Positions 7,229 through 15,757 are shown, counted from the first letter of the stretch. The stretch is 64,000 nucleotides of DNA from an uncultured Clostridia bacterium (GCA_947628655.1 CANRAS010000008.1:42942-106941); one strand, 5' to 3'. Program-made: numbers and translations. Notes: generated from the letters alone by a model not told the origin.

Positions 7229-8569
7229 TTACTGCCACCCGCCCATATTCATCGGAAACCGCGGCAGGCGTTTGCGCTTACCGCCAAGTCCCATTTGTTT
7301 CATCATCTTCTGCATCTGCTCAAATTGCCGTAAAAGCTGATTTACTTCCTCAACGGAAGTTCCCGAACCTTTGGCTATCCTGCGCTTTCTCTTCGCGTCA
7401 ATGATAGACGGCTTTTCGCGCTCCCGCATTGTCATTGACGAGATGATAGCTTTCGTGTGCGGAAGTTTTTTGTCGTCAATATCCTCGTCCTTGATTTTCC
7501 CCGACATTCCCGGTATCATCTTGATAAGGTTTCTGACGTTGCCCATTTTTTCTATCTGAACGAACTGCGCGTACAGGTCGTTCAAGTCGAACTTGTTTTC
7601 CTGTAACTTTTTAAGCGACTTTTCCGCCTCTTTCTCGTCATACGAGGCTTTCGCCTTGTCGATAAGAGTAAGCACATCACCCATACCGAGTATTCTGTCC
7701 GCCATTCGGTCGGGGTAGAATTGTTCGAGGTCGTCGGGCTTTTCGCCGACGCCCGCAAACTTTATCGGCTTTCCCGTAACGGCAAGCACGGTAAGCGCCG
7801 CGCCTCCGCGGGTATCGCCGTCCAGCTTTGTGAGGATAACGCCCGTAATGTCGAGCGTATCATTGAAACTCTGCGCGACGTTCACCGCGTCCTGACCCGT
7901 CATAGCGTCTACAACGAGCAGAATTTCATTCGGCTGAACGCTGGATTTAATATCTTTCAGTTCCTGCATAAGCGTTTCATCTATATGCAAACGCCCCGCC
8001 GTATCGAGCAAAACCGTGTCAAAGCCTTGGTCTTTCGCGTATTTTATGCCGTGTTCCGCTATCTTAACGGGGTTGCCTTGACCTTCGTCAAAGACGTGCG
8101 CGCCGACTTTCTCGCCGACAACGTGCAGTTGTTCAATCGCCGCGGGACGGTAAACGTCGCACGCGACCAAAAGCGGACGGCGGTTTTGAGTTTGAAGCCA
8201 CTTCGCGAGTTTCGCGCAGTGCGTAGTTTTGCCCGCGCCCTGAAGTCCGCACATCATAATAACGCACGGCGGACGGTTTCCGAAATCCAGCTTTGCGGTA
8301 GTACTTCCCATAAGCGATATAAGTTCGCCGTGGACAATATCAATCACCTGCTGCGCGGGAGTAAGGCTTTCCATAACTTTCGCGCCGAGAGCCTTTTCGC
8401 TCACGGTGTTCACAAAATCTTTTGCAACCTTAAAGTTTACGTCCGCGTCAAGCAGAGCCATACGCACCTCGCGCATTGCGTCCTTGATGTCCTTTTCGTT
8501 CAGCTTTCCGTGACCTTTAAGCCTGCTGAAAACGTTATTCAGTTTTGAAGAAAGTCCCTCAAAAGCCAT
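7229..8569 (-). CDS. ffh: Signal recognition particle GTPase Ffh (SRP54)
   Basis: Ffh binds signal sequences and 4.5S/6S-type SRP RNA and hands ribosomes to FtsY. The N domain (about 1-90) precedes the G domain with P-loop GLQGAGKT (108-115), DVYRPAA, DTAGR (189-193) and TKLDG (247-251). The methionine-rich M domain covers about 300-446 and ends MQKMMKQMGLGGK. Length 446 is normal. The ribosome site is GAGGT. The gene follows ylxM by 29 bp. Confidence 0.97.
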   Translation of the reverse strand: MAFEGLSSKLNNVFSRLKGHGKLNEKDIKDAMREVRMALLDADVNFKVAKDFVNTVSEKALGAKVMESLTPAQQVIDIVHGELISLMGSTTAKLDFGNRPPCVIMMCGLQGAGKTTHCAKLAKWLQTQNRRPLLVACDVYRPAAIEQLHVVGEKVGAHVFDEGQGNPVKIAEHGIKYAKDQGFDTVLLDTAGRLHIDETLMQELKDIKSSVQPNEILLVVDAMTGQDAVNVAQSFNDTLDITGVILTKLDGDTRGGAALTVLAVTGKPIKFAGVGEKPDDLEQFYPDRMADRILGMGDVLTLIDKAKASYDEKEAEKSLKKLQENKFDLNDLYAQFVQIEKMGNVRNLIKMIPGMSGKIKDEDIDDKKLPHTKAIISSMTMREREKPSIIDAKRKRRIAKGSGTSVEEVNQLLRQFEQMQKMMKQMGLGGKRKRLPRFPMNMGGWQ

Positions 8570-8598
8570 AATTACCTCTATTCAAACAAACTCTTGCA

Positions 8599-8940
8599 CT
8601 AATCATTAATAGCCTTATGAATTTTATCGAGAGATTTTTTGATATTGTCGGCGTGTTCCGAGTTCGGCACGGCGTATTCGAGTTCCGCGTTCACTCGGTC
8701 GAGTTCCTCGGAAATCTCGCGAAATCTCGCGGCGTCGCCCAGCACGTCCTCAAATTCCAACAGCTTGCCCTTGCCCTTTTTGATGAAATCGTTCACGGAC
8801 TGTCTTGATATACCGCCCATTTCTTCGGCAATCTCGCTCAGCGACAAATCTGAATTATACCTAAGATACAACGCTGTTTGCTGACTTTTCGGCAGGAGTT
8901 CGCCGTATATGTCAAGCAGCAATACAATATTCTCGTTCAT
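8599..8940 (-). CDS. ylxM: YlxM/p13-like helix-turn-helix protein (UPF0122)
   Basis: A 113-residue helical protein with a sigma-region-4-like helix-turn-helix (LYLRYNSDLSLSEIAEEM, then SRQSVNDFIKKGKGKL). YlxM is encoded before ffh in Firmicutes and is thought to act with the SRP. An AAGGTGA site precedes the ATG. First gene of the operon. Confidence 0.92.
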   Translation of the reverse strand: MNENIVLLLDIYGELLPKSQQTALYLRYNSDLSLSEIAEEMGGISRQSVNDFIKKGKGKLLEFEDVLGDAARFREISEELDRVNAELEYAVPNSEHADNIKKSLDKIHKAIND

Positions 8941-8953
8941 AAGTCACCTTCGC

Positions 8954-8979
8954 GGTGTAATGTAAATTAACGTTACACC
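8954..8979 (-). promoter_or_regulatory. Inverted repeat in the ylxM leader
   Basis: GGTGTAA and TTACACC arms (8954-8960, 8973-8979) lie in the 5' leader, immediately before the ribosome site, and could form a leader hairpin or a protein site. Confidence 0.35.
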
Positions 8980-8990
8980 TTCTTTTTTCT

Positions 8991-9019
8991 ATTATAGCAG
9001 ATATTTTTCCATTTGTCAA
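8991..9019 (-). promoter_or_regulatory. Promoter of the ylxM-ffh operon
   Basis: Minus strand TTGACA, 17 bp, TATAAT: a full consensus promoter. Confidence 0.85.
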
Positions 9020-9248
9020 GGGCTTTTTTAAACTTTAATCCGTATAATTTCTCCACAAATTCAACGTTAAATCCTGTTGAAAACACGTTGAAAACGTTGG
9101 AAAACCATAGGGTTTTCAACAATTCGAGGTATTTTCCCCCGAATTTGCATAGGTTCGCGGTTTGTTTTGTTGAAAACTCTGTTAAAATCGTGAAAAACCC
9201 CATTGCAAAGCGGTTTAAAAAGATTTTAGAAAAAATTTAAAAAACCCC
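9020..9248. other. Intergenic region with GTTGAAAAC boxes
   Basis: This stretch between divergent promoters has no credible gene. The 9-mer GTTGAAAAC occurs at 9076-9084, 9087-9095 and 9169-9177, a variant at 9096-9105 and an inverted copy at 9112-9120. A regulatory or replication-related role is possible but unproven. Confidence 0.5.
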
Positions 9249-9277
9249 TTGACAAATCTGTATAAACTGTATATAAT
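9249..9277 (+). promoter_or_regulatory. Promoter of the YtrA-type operon
   Basis: TTGACA (9249-9254), 17 bp, TATAAT (9272-9277). Confidence 0.85.
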
Positions 9278-9292
9278 ATAATATATACAGTT
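9265..9292 (+). promoter_or_regulatory. Operator overlapping the -10 box of the YtrA-type operon
   Basis: A perfect 11-bp inverted repeat (AACTGTATATA at 9265-9275 and its complement at 9282-9292, 6-bp spacer) spans the -10 hexamer and start point. This is the expected layout for autorepression by the GntR regulator encoded next. Confidence 0.7.
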
Positions 9293-9308
9293 GCAGGCAG
9301 GTGAAAGT

Positions 9309-9686
9309 ATGAATATTTTTATAGATGTAAAAAGCGGAACGCCGATTTATGACCAGATATATTCGCAGATAAAACAAGCGATAATAAACGGTGAACTATC
9401 CGAAAACGAACCGCTGCCGTCGATACGCGGTCTGGCAAAAGACCTGAAAATCAGCTTTATCACGACAAAACGCGCATACGAGGAACTCGAAAAAGAGGGT
9501 TTTATCTACACAATTCAGGCAAAGGGGTGCTATGTCGCGCCGAAAAATCTTGAACTGATACGCGAAACGAACCTCAAAAAAATCGAGGAGAACATCGAGC
9601 AGATAATACAGCTTGCCGCCGCGTGTGAGCTTACGAAAGAAGAAATATTCGACATAATCAATTTTGCATGGGAGGGTGAAAAATGA
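9309..9686 (+). CDS. GntR-family transcriptional regulator, YtrA subfamily
   Basis: This 125-residue protein has an N-terminal winged helix (PIYDQIYSQIKQAIINGEL, PSIRGLAKDLKISFITTKRAYEELE) and a short C-terminal helical tail of about 50 residues, typical of YtrA regulators that control ABC exporters responding to cell-wall antibiotics or envelope stress. The ATG at 9309 is chosen because a GGTGAA site precedes it; an upstream in-frame TTG lies inside the operator. It overlaps the next gene by 4 bp and probably represses its own operon. Confidence 0.9.
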   Translation: MNIFIDVKSGTPIYDQIYSQIKQAIINGELSENEPLPSIRGLAKDLKISFITTKRAYEELEKEGFIYTIQAKGCYVAPKNLELIRETNLKKIEENIEQIIQLAAACELTKEEIFDIINFAWEGEK

Positions 9687-10528
9687 ACGCAATCGAAATT
9701 AAGGAACTCAGCAAATCCTACGGGAATTTTAAGCTGGAAGAACTGAACATCGAACTTCCGGGCGGGTGCATTTTAGGTCTTATCGGTGAAAACGGCGCGG
9801 GGAAGTCCACGACGATAAAACTGATTTTGGGACTTTTAAAGCGTGACAGCGGAAGTATAAAAATCCTGGGTCGTGATAATCTCAAGGAAAACCGTCTTAT
9901 GAAAGAGGATGTCGGAACGGTGTTTGACGAGGTAGGCATACCCGATTGTCTTGACGCGCGAAAGATTGAAAAGGTAATGCGCCGCACGTTTAAACGCTGG
10001 AACACCGACGAATACAACGCGCTGTTAAAACGGTTCTCCGTGCCGACGAACAGACCGTTCGGAAAACTTTCGCGCGGTATGAAAATGAAAGTCGGGATTG
10101 CCGCGGCGCTGTCGCATAACGCGAAGCTGCTGTTGCTTGACGAGGCGACAAGCGGACTTGACCCCGTAGCGCGCGACGAATTTCTCGATATTCTGAACGA
10201 TTTCACCCGCAGCGAGGAACATTCCGTGCTTATATCGTCGCATATCGTAAGCGATTTGGAAAAGATATGCGATTACATTGCATTTTTGCATAACGGTAAA
10301 TTGCTGTTATTCGAGGAAAAGGACGTTCTTTTGAGCGAATACGGCATAATACATTGCCCCGAACAAACGCTTTCCGAGCTGTCAAAATCTGCAGTAATAT
10401 GCAAAAAAGTTTCATCATACGGCGCTGAGGCAATAGTCAGACGCAGCGAAATTCCGCACAGCGCAGAGATAAGTCCCGTTACAATAGAAGAACTGTTCGT
10501 CTGTATGGCAAAGGAGGGCGCACAATGA
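9683..10528 (+). CDS. ABC transporter ATP-binding protein (YtrB-like)
   Basis: Walker A GENGAGKST (35-43), signature KLSRGMKMKVGI, Walker B LLLLDEATSGLDP and the His loop SSHIVSDLEKICD are all present. The C-terminal 60 residues form the extension seen in drug/antimicrobial-peptide ABC-2 ATPases. Length 281 aa. It overlaps the regulator upstream (ATGA) and the permease downstream (ATGA), so all three genes are translationally coupled. Confidence 0.92.
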   Translation: MNAIEIKELSKSYGNFKLEELNIELPGGCILGLIGENGAGKSTTIKLILGLLKRDSGSIKILGRDNLKENRLMKEDVGTVFDEVGIPDCLDARKIEKVMRRTFKRWNTDEYNALLKRFSVPTNRPFGKLSRGMKMKVGIAAALSHNAKLLLLDEATSGLDPVARDEFLDILNDFTRSEEHSVLISSHIVSDLEKICDYIAFLHNGKLLLFEEKDVLLSEYGIIHCPEQTLSELSKSAVICKKVSSYGAEAIVRRSEIPHSAEISPVTIEELFVCMAKEGAQ

Positions 10529-11145
10529 AAGGATTGCTTTTAAAGGATTATTATGTAGTGACAAGAACCTGTAAAGTGCAGTTATTAGTAAACGTCGTGT
10601 TTATAATTGTTGCAATTATCACGAACGAAAACGACCGCTTTATGTTTTTGGCGGTGCCCGTGTTAATCGCAGGCGATATACCGATAACACTGATTGCAAT
10701 TGACGAAAAATCGCGGTGGACGGAATACAGCGGCGCGCTCCCTTACAGTACGGCGCAAAAGGTTCTTTCAAAATATATCACGGGACTTATTTATGTATTG
10801 CTCGTGTGCGGCATTATGTTTTTGACAGCGCTCTGTTTTAACGGCTCGGAAATTCCCTTAACGATTATGTTTTCATTGGCACTTGCGGGCGCGTTGTTAA
10901 TTCCGTCGCTAATGATACCGCTATGCTATAAATTCGGCGTGAACAACGGAATGTTAATTTTCCTTATATTATTATTTATTATAATGTTTATTTTTCAAAG
11001 CATATTCAGCACGGAGGAGATCTCCGCGTTGTTATTGAAATGCGCCGAAATCCCCGCGCCGATTTTCGTCTTGGCGGGAATTGCGGTTTACGGGGCGTCG
11101 TTTGGAATTTCAACGGCGCTTGGCGCGGTTAGAGGTAAGAAGTAG
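10525..11145 (+). CDS. ABC-2 type permease subunit
   Basis: A hydrophobic protein of 206 aa with about six predicted membrane segments (for example around residues 20-50, 75-95, 95-130 and 140-160). It has the ABC-2 layout of an N-terminal cytosolic start MKGLLLKDYY and is coupled to the ATPase gene. The substrate is unknown; the YtrA context suggests defence against envelope-active compounds. Confidence 0.85.
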   Translation: MKGLLLKDYYVVTRTCKVQLLVNVVFIIVAIITNENDRFMFLAVPVLIAGDIPITLIAIDEKSRWTEYSGALPYSTAQKVLSKYITGLIYVLLVCGIMFLTALCFNGSEIPLTIMFSLALAGALLIPSLMIPLCYKFGVNNGMLIFLILLFIIMFIFQSIFSTEEISALLLKCAEIPAPIFVLAGIAVYGASFGISTALGAVRGKK

Positions 11146-11200
11146 GAGGTAAGAAGTCGAGCAAACCGCAAAGCTGTTTGGAATAAGTAAGAAGTAAGAA
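11135..11200 (+). repeat. TTAGAGGTAAGAAGT-type repeat run
   Basis: Degenerate short units (AGAGGTAAGAAGTAGGAGG, GTAAGAAGTAAGAA) begin inside the permease stop region and run to the terminator. Similar runs lie at 11590-11665, 28226-28262, 31125-31168, 47850-47890, 54262-54306, 57085-57117 and 63660-63760. Confidence 0.6.
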
Positions 11201-11226
11201 AATCCCCCGCCGTCAGGCGGGGGATT
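11201..11226. terminator. Terminator of the YtrA-type operon
   Basis: An 11-bp stem (AATCCCCCGCC) with a GTCA loop lies between convergent genes. Confidence 0.6.
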
Positions 11227-11262
11227 GATTGAACTATTATTATATACGTCAGTATTTGTAAA

Positions 11263-11561
11263 TTACAGCAGGTTTCCGTCATCATCGTAAAATGCACTGC
11301 AATATGTCAATTTCCCCGCAAGGCAGTTTTTCAGCGACGGGTCTAAGAATAAAATCTGTAAATGCTCGTTGTCGAATTCGTTTTCCGTAACGGTTATCCC
11401 ATACGGCTTTCCGCTTTCAAAACCAAAGCGGGCGTAGTAGTCCCCGCCCAACAAAGCAATCCACGGGAACCCCAGCTTTTCTGCTCTTGTTATACACTCT
11501 TTGACAAGCGCCGTTCCTATGCTCCGTTTAAGTCTGACATTTCAAATGTTTTAATGTTCAT
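11263..11561 (-). pseudogene. GNAT acetyltransferase remnant
   Basis: The C-terminal half reads as a GNAT fold: motif A as LKRSIGTALVKECI, then GFPWIALLGGDYYARFGFE, and a closing strand. It begins with an ATG at 11561 that has an AAAGGA site and reads MNIKTFEMSD, a plausible GNAT N-terminus, but that frame stops after 14 codons and the motif-A frame is offset by one base. About 70 residues of the N-terminal half are missing. An internal deletion with frameshift is the simplest reading. Confidence 0.7.
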
Positions 11562-11691
11562 TGTTTAACGTCCTTTACATTAAGTATACTAGAGGGTTAG
11601 AGGCTGGAGGCTAGAGAGCGGGGCGCTTTTAGAGGTTAGAAGTTAGAGGTAAGAGGTAAGAAATCGGGGCGCGCTCGTACCAACGTTACCT

Positions 11692-11866
11692 AGCCCGCGT
11701 TTTGCGCGGAGCGCAAAACAACGGCGCGTAAGCGCCGTTAATTCGCCGTCAGGCGAATTGCGGGCGGTCGGGCAACGGCGCGGTACGGGCGGGGCAGGCG
11801 CGTTTGACGTGTGGCGGTAAGCTAATGCGGGATAAGGGAAAAGGGCGCGTGAATTGAGCCACGCCG
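11692..11866 (-). repeat. Family B repeat, copy B1
   Basis: This is the reverse complement of the segment at 28730-28901. It carries three hairpins (AATTCGCC type, a ggcgc-type arm of variable sequence, and TTTTGCGC type) and ends in the conserved strings CGTGGCTCAATTC and GCGGGCT. Confidence 0.7.
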
Positions 11867-12045
11867 AACGCGCCTTTAAAGCAGTAAGGCTATTTGGAAC
11901 GGCAGGCGCGGGGGTTGCTTTGGGTCACGGCGTTGCTCGTCGCGGTGGGCGTTTTCTCGCGCCCCCTTATTCTCCGCGCCCATACGGGCGCGTCGAATTT
12001 CGGGCGCACTCGAAAACGCCACGGTTTGCCGTCTGAATTTCGCCC

Positions 12046-12106
12046 AAAGTTGCGCCCCCATCATACAAAATGCCACTGTCAAACGTGGCTTTTGGGGCGC
12101 AACTTT
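12046..12106. repeat. Nested hairpin element with AAAGTTGCGCCCC arms
   Basis: Outer arms at 12046-12058 and 12093-12106 enclose an inner GCCAC/GTGGC hairpin. A second copy with a different inner sequence lies at 43770-43831. Confidence 0.6.
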
Positions 12107-12110
12107 TCGC

Positions 12111-12484
12111 AAAATTCACCCCGCCTGACGGCGGGGTCGTTTGGCTAACGCCAAACGACGGCAAACCGTAACGCGCCTGCGAAACCGCTCTAGGTGGCTT
12201 TTAGTGAGCGGACTGCCACCGGCAGTCCGCTCACGGAGAGGTCGCATTAAACCAACCGTTCCGCTCGCTATGCTCGCTCCACTAGGCGCAAGGGGGACGC
12301 CCTCTATCGCAGGGCGTCCCCCTCTTTTTGCTCCGCTAAAGCGGAGCAAAAATTCACCCCCTTGCGGAGCTCTTGAGCGAAGTTTCGCCACTTCGTGGCG
12401 ACACGGGGGCTCTGCCCCCGTGACCCCCGCCACCTTTGAAAAGGTGGACGAAACTTTTACAGCCTACGGCGGGGCGGTTTACGG
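12111..12484 (-). repeat. Family A structured repeat, copy A1 (reversed)
   Basis: A complete copy in reverse orientation whose head end (GTTTACGG) lies 34 bp from the secA stop. It includes the CCACC/GGTGG stem, the CACGGGGGC stem, a 12-bp hypervariable arm (TTTTTGCTCCGC), the CTATCGC loop hairpin and the GTGAGCGGACTGCC hairpin. Confidence 0.8.
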
Positions 12485-12517
12485 CTTGAACTCCGCTTTC
12501 TTACCTCTTACTTCTAA

Positions 12518-15190
12518 TCATCTTTTCGCCCTTTTCTTCTTCTCCGCTCTCCGCAGATTTCTGTACGGCGTATTCTTCCCCGGCGTATCGGGGCGCAGAA
12601 CCTGTTCGCGCTGAGGTGCTTGTACGCGTACGGGCATCGTAAGCACAAGTTTCACGGTGTCCTCGCGTATCGCGGCAATCATTTCATCAAACATATTGAA
12701 CCCCTCAAAGCGGTATTCCTCCACGGGGTTTCTCTGCGCCAGACTGCGCAGACCGATACCGTTTTTCAACTCGTCCATAGCGTCGATGTGATCCATCCAG
12801 TAGCGGTCAACCGTTTTCAGCAGGCATACGCGCTCCAACTCGCGCATATTCTCCTTGCCGAATTCCTCCTCGCGCATATCGTAGATTAGCTTTCCGCGCC
12901 GCTGAACAAAGTCTATGATGTCTTTTTGAGAAATCTCGTTGAGTTCGTCTATGGTATATCTCAAATCGGTATCCATAAGATAAACGTTCATATATTGAGA
13001 ACGCAGACCGTCCAAATTCCAGTTCTCCGCGACCGTATCCGAGCAGTACGTCTTGACGGTTATATCTATGTCTTGGTTCATCATCTGAATGATATTTTCG
13101 TGAATGTCCTCGCCGTCAAGAACCTTTCGCCTTTGTGTGTAAATTGTTTCGCGCATTTTCGACATAACGTCGTCAAAGTCGAGAACGTGTTTTCTGATAG
13201 CAAAGTTGTTGCCCTCTATCCTGCGCTGGGCAGACTCTATAGCCTTGCTCAGAAATCCGACTTCAAGCGGTGTGTTCTCGTCGAAATTCATCGTTTCCAT
13301 TATCCGCTGAACCCTCTCACCGCCGAACAGGCGCATAAGGTCGTCCTCCAGGGAAATGTAAAAACAGCTTTCGCCGGGGTCGCCCTGACGTCCCGAACGT
13401 CCGCGCAGTTGGTTGTCGATACGCCGCGACTCGTGGCGCTCCGTGCCGATTATATAAAGTCCTCCCGCCGCGCGCACCGTTTCAGCCTCAGGCGCGATTT
13501 GCTCGTCAAATTTCTTGATAAGCGATTGATACTTCTCTCTCGCCGCGATGATTTCCTCGTCGTCGGTTTCGGCGAAACTTCTCGCGTTTTCGATAAGTTC
13601 CTCGGAATATTCCTGTTTCTTCATCTCCGCGACTGCAAGGTATTCCGAGTTACCGCCGAGTTTAATATCCGTTCCGCGTCCCGCCATATTCGTAGCGATA
13701 GTGACCGCGCCTTTCTTGCCCGCCTGCGCGACGATTTCCGCCTCGCGCTCGTGGTTCTTCGCGTTCAGCACCTCGTGCTTTATTCCGCGCGCTTTCAGCA
13801 GTTTGGAAAGCTGTTCGGATTTCTCGATAGTCACCGTACCGACAAGCACGGGCTGACCTTTCTTGTGACATTCCTCCACCTGGTCGCACACCGCGCGGAG
13901 TTTGCCTTGTATGTTTTTGTAGATTTTGTCGTGGTTGTCTATTCTGATAACGGGCTTGTTCGTCGGGATTTCGATAACGTCGAGCGAGTATATCTGACGG
14001 AACTCGTCCTCCTCTGTCATTGCCGTACCCGTCATTCCCGACAGCTTTTTGTACAGACGGAAGAAGTTCTGAAACGTGATTGTCGCAAGCGTCTTGCTTT
14101 CCCTGTTTACTTTAACGCCCTCTTTCGCCTCGATAGCCTGGTGAAGTCCTTGATTGTAACGCCGACCGAACATCAGCCGTCCCGTAAATTCATCGACGAT
14201 AACGATTTCGCCGTCCTTGATTACATAGTCAACGTCGCGTTTCATAATGCCGTTTGCGCGTATCGCTTGATTGATGTGGTGCAAAAGCGTCATATTTTCG
14301 GGATCCATAAGGTTCTCGACGTGGAAATACTGCTCCGCTTTCTCCACGCCCGCGGGCAGGAGGTTGCAGGTTTTCTCCTTTTCATCGACAAGATAATCGC
14401 CCGTAAAGTTGCTGTCGTATTCCTCTTTTGTGTCTATTTCGACAATCTTGTCCATTTTCAGCGTTTTTGCGAACCTGTCCGCGCGCTCGTAAAGGTCGGT
14501 AGACTTATCGCCCTGTCCAGATATGATAAGCGGAGTTCTCGCCTCGTCTATAAGAATAGAGTCCACCTCATCGACAATCGCGAAGTTCGGGTCGCGCTGA
14601 ACGAGGTCTTTTTTGTAGATACACATATTGTCGCGAAGATAATCGAAACCGAGTTCGTTGTTTGTGGCATAGGTTATATCGCAGGCATACGCGGCGCGGC
14701 GCTGGTCGTTGTCGAGGTCGTGAGAGATAAGCCCGACAGTCAGCCCCAGAAATCTATGAACTTTCGACATCCATTCGCTGTCGCGCTTTGCGAGGTAATC
14801 GTTGCAGGTGACGATATGAACGCCGTTTCCCGTAAGCGCGTTAAGGTACGCCGGGAGCGTCGCGACAAACGTTTTGCCCTCGCCCGTTTTCATTTCGGCA
14901 ATACGTCCCTGGTGCAGAACGATACCGCCGATTATCTGAACGGGATAATGCTTTATACCGATAACGCGGGAACTTGCCTCACGGCACACCGCGAACGCGT
15001 CGGGCAAGATGTCGTCAAGCGTTTCGCCTTTTGCGAGCCTGTCTTTGAGGATACCTGTCTGGCTTTTGAGTTCCTTGTCGCTCATTGCCTGATACTTAGG
15101 TTCTAAATCAAGCACCGCCTGCTTTATCGGCTCAATGCGCTTTAATTCCCGCTGTGAATATGTTCCGAAAATGGATTTTATTATTCCCAT
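12518..15190 (-). CDS. secA: Preprotein translocase ATPase SecA
   Basis: SecA pushes preproteins through SecYEG. Visible are the Walker A region MKTGEGKTFVATLP, Walker B DEVDSILIDEARTPL, GTAMTEE, the second nucleotide domain TNMAGRGTDI and RQGDPGES. Length 890 aa is normal for the single SecA of Clostridia. The protein ends in a basic tail (RRAEKKKRAKR) without the usual C-terminal CxCxSGKK zinc motif. The ATG at 15190 has an AAAGGAG site; the longer upstream frame has no support. It is monocistronic and bracketed by inverted family A repeats. Confidence 0.96.
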   Translation of the reverse strand: MGIIKSIFGTYSQRELKRIEPIKQAVLDLEPKYQAMSDKELKSQTGILKDRLAKGETLDDILPDAFAVCREASSRVIGIKHYPVQIIGGIVLHQGRIAEMKTGEGKTFVATLPAYLNALTGNGVHIVTCNDYLAKRDSEWMSKVHRFLGLTVGLISHDLDNDQRRAAYACDITYATNNELGFDYLRDNMCIYKKDLVQRDPNFAIVDEVDSILIDEARTPLIISGQGDKSTDLYERADRFAKTLKMDKIVEIDTKEEYDSNFTGDYLVDEKEKTCNLLPAGVEKAEQYFHVENLMDPENMTLLHHINQAIRANGIMKRDVDYVIKDGEIVIVDEFTGRLMFGRRYNQGLHQAIEAKEGVKVNRESKTLATITFQNFFRLYKKLSGMTGTAMTEEDEFRQIYSLDVIEIPTNKPVIRIDNHDKIYKNIQGKLRAVCDQVEECHKKGQPVLVGTVTIEKSEQLSKLLKARGIKHEVLNAKNHEREAEIVAQAGKKGAVTIATNMAGRGTDIKLGGNSEYLAVAEMKKQEYSEELIENARSFAETDDEEIIAAREKYQSLIKKFDEQIAPEAETVRAAGGLYIIGTERHESRRIDNQLRGRSGRQGDPGESCFYISLEDDLMRLFGGERVQRIMETMNFDENTPLEVGFLSKAIESAQRRIEGNNFAIRKHVLDFDDVMSKMRETIYTQRRKVLDGEDIHENIIQMMNQDIDITVKTYCSDTVAENWNLDGLRSQYMNVYLMDTDLRYTIDELNEISQKDIIDFVQRRGKLIYDMREEEFGKENMRELERVCLLKTVDRYWMDHIDAMDELKNGIGLRSLAQRNPVEEYRFEGFNMFDEMIAAIREDTVKLVLTMPVRVQAPQREQVLRPDTPGKNTPYRNLRRAEKKKRAKR

Positions 15191-15235
15191 AGTTATATAC
15201 TCCTTTAGAACGGTTGCTTTTAAACATACATTGAT

Positions 15236-15264
15236 ATTATAACATATATTGACGGATTTGTCAA
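15236..15264 (-). promoter_or_regulatory. Promoter of secA
   Basis: Minus strand TTGACA, 17 bp, TATAAT; full consensus. Confidence 0.85.
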
Positions 15265-15390
15265 GCGCGGGTGCGCAGTTTATAGTTAAGAGTGCACAGC
15301 GCACAGTATAATGTGCGCCCTGCGGGCGCGGATTAGATTGTCTGCGGGTCAAAGCGCCCCTGTACCTGTCGCAACGTTGGAAAGTAGCAC

Positions 15391-15757
15391 CCGTAAACCG
15401 CTCCGCCGTAGGCAAGCAAAAGTTTCGTCCACCTTTTCAAAGGTGGCGGGGGTCACGGGGGCAGAGCCCCCGTGTCGCCACGAAGTGGCGAAACTTCGCT
15501 CAAGAGCTCCGCAAGGGGGTGAATGCCCGCGCAGCGGGCAGAGGGGGACGCCCTGCGATAGAGGGCGTCCCCCTTGCGCCTAGTGGAGCGCACGAAGTGC
15601 GCGGAACGGTCGCCTTAAAGCAACCCCGCCGCGCGCGGAATGCCGGTGACATTCCGCGCGCCAAAAGCCACCTAGAGCGGTTTGCAGGCACCTTGCGGGT
15701 TCGCCGTTAGCCAACCGCCCCCCGCCGAACGGCGGGGGGCGGGGTTTCGGTGAATTT
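15391..15757 (+). repeat. Family A structured repeat, copy A2
   Basis: The best reference copy. In order: head CCGTAAACCGC, a CCACC/GGTGG stem, a CACGGGGGC stem, a CGCCAC-GAA hairpin, the conserved GAGCTCCGCAAGGGGG stretch, a GCCCGC hairpin, a 12-bp GGGGGACGCCCT hairpin with loop GCGATAG, a GCGCAC-GAA hairpin, an 11-bp CGCGCGGAATG hairpin and a final GC-rich hairpin (15720-15745). Confidence 0.85.

Larger units (their letters stand above)
11562..12110. repeat. Intergenic repeat block: short repeats, family B copy and linker
   Basis: No gene is credible here. The block holds a TTAGAGG-type run (11590-11665), a family B element (11692-11866, reversed), a linker shared with 37540-37740, and a nested hairpin whose AAAGTTGCGCCCCC arm (12046-12059) recurs at 43770. 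Confidence 0.7.

Noticed and set aside
8973..9240. Small frames between ylxM and the YtrA operon
   Set aside because: They overlap the ylxM promoter and GTTGAAAAC boxes; no ribosome site and composition is AT-driven.
12141..12614. Open frames in the repeat block before secA
   Set aside because: They run through GC-rich palindromes of family A, are not conserved between copies and have no start signals.
12926..15106. 726-codon plus-strand frame opposite secA
   Set aside because: It is an antisense shadow: no ribosome site, Arg/Val/His-rich composition, and the opposite strand encodes unmistakable SecA.
15191..15415. Extended N-terminus for SecA up to 15415
   Set aside because: The extra 75 residues lie upstream of the AAAGGAG site and cover the promoter; the SecA family starts at MGIIKSIFG.
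12111..15757. secA region as a composite transposon
   Set aside because: No transposase, no clear terminal inverted repeats with target duplications, and secA is a core gene with its own promoter.
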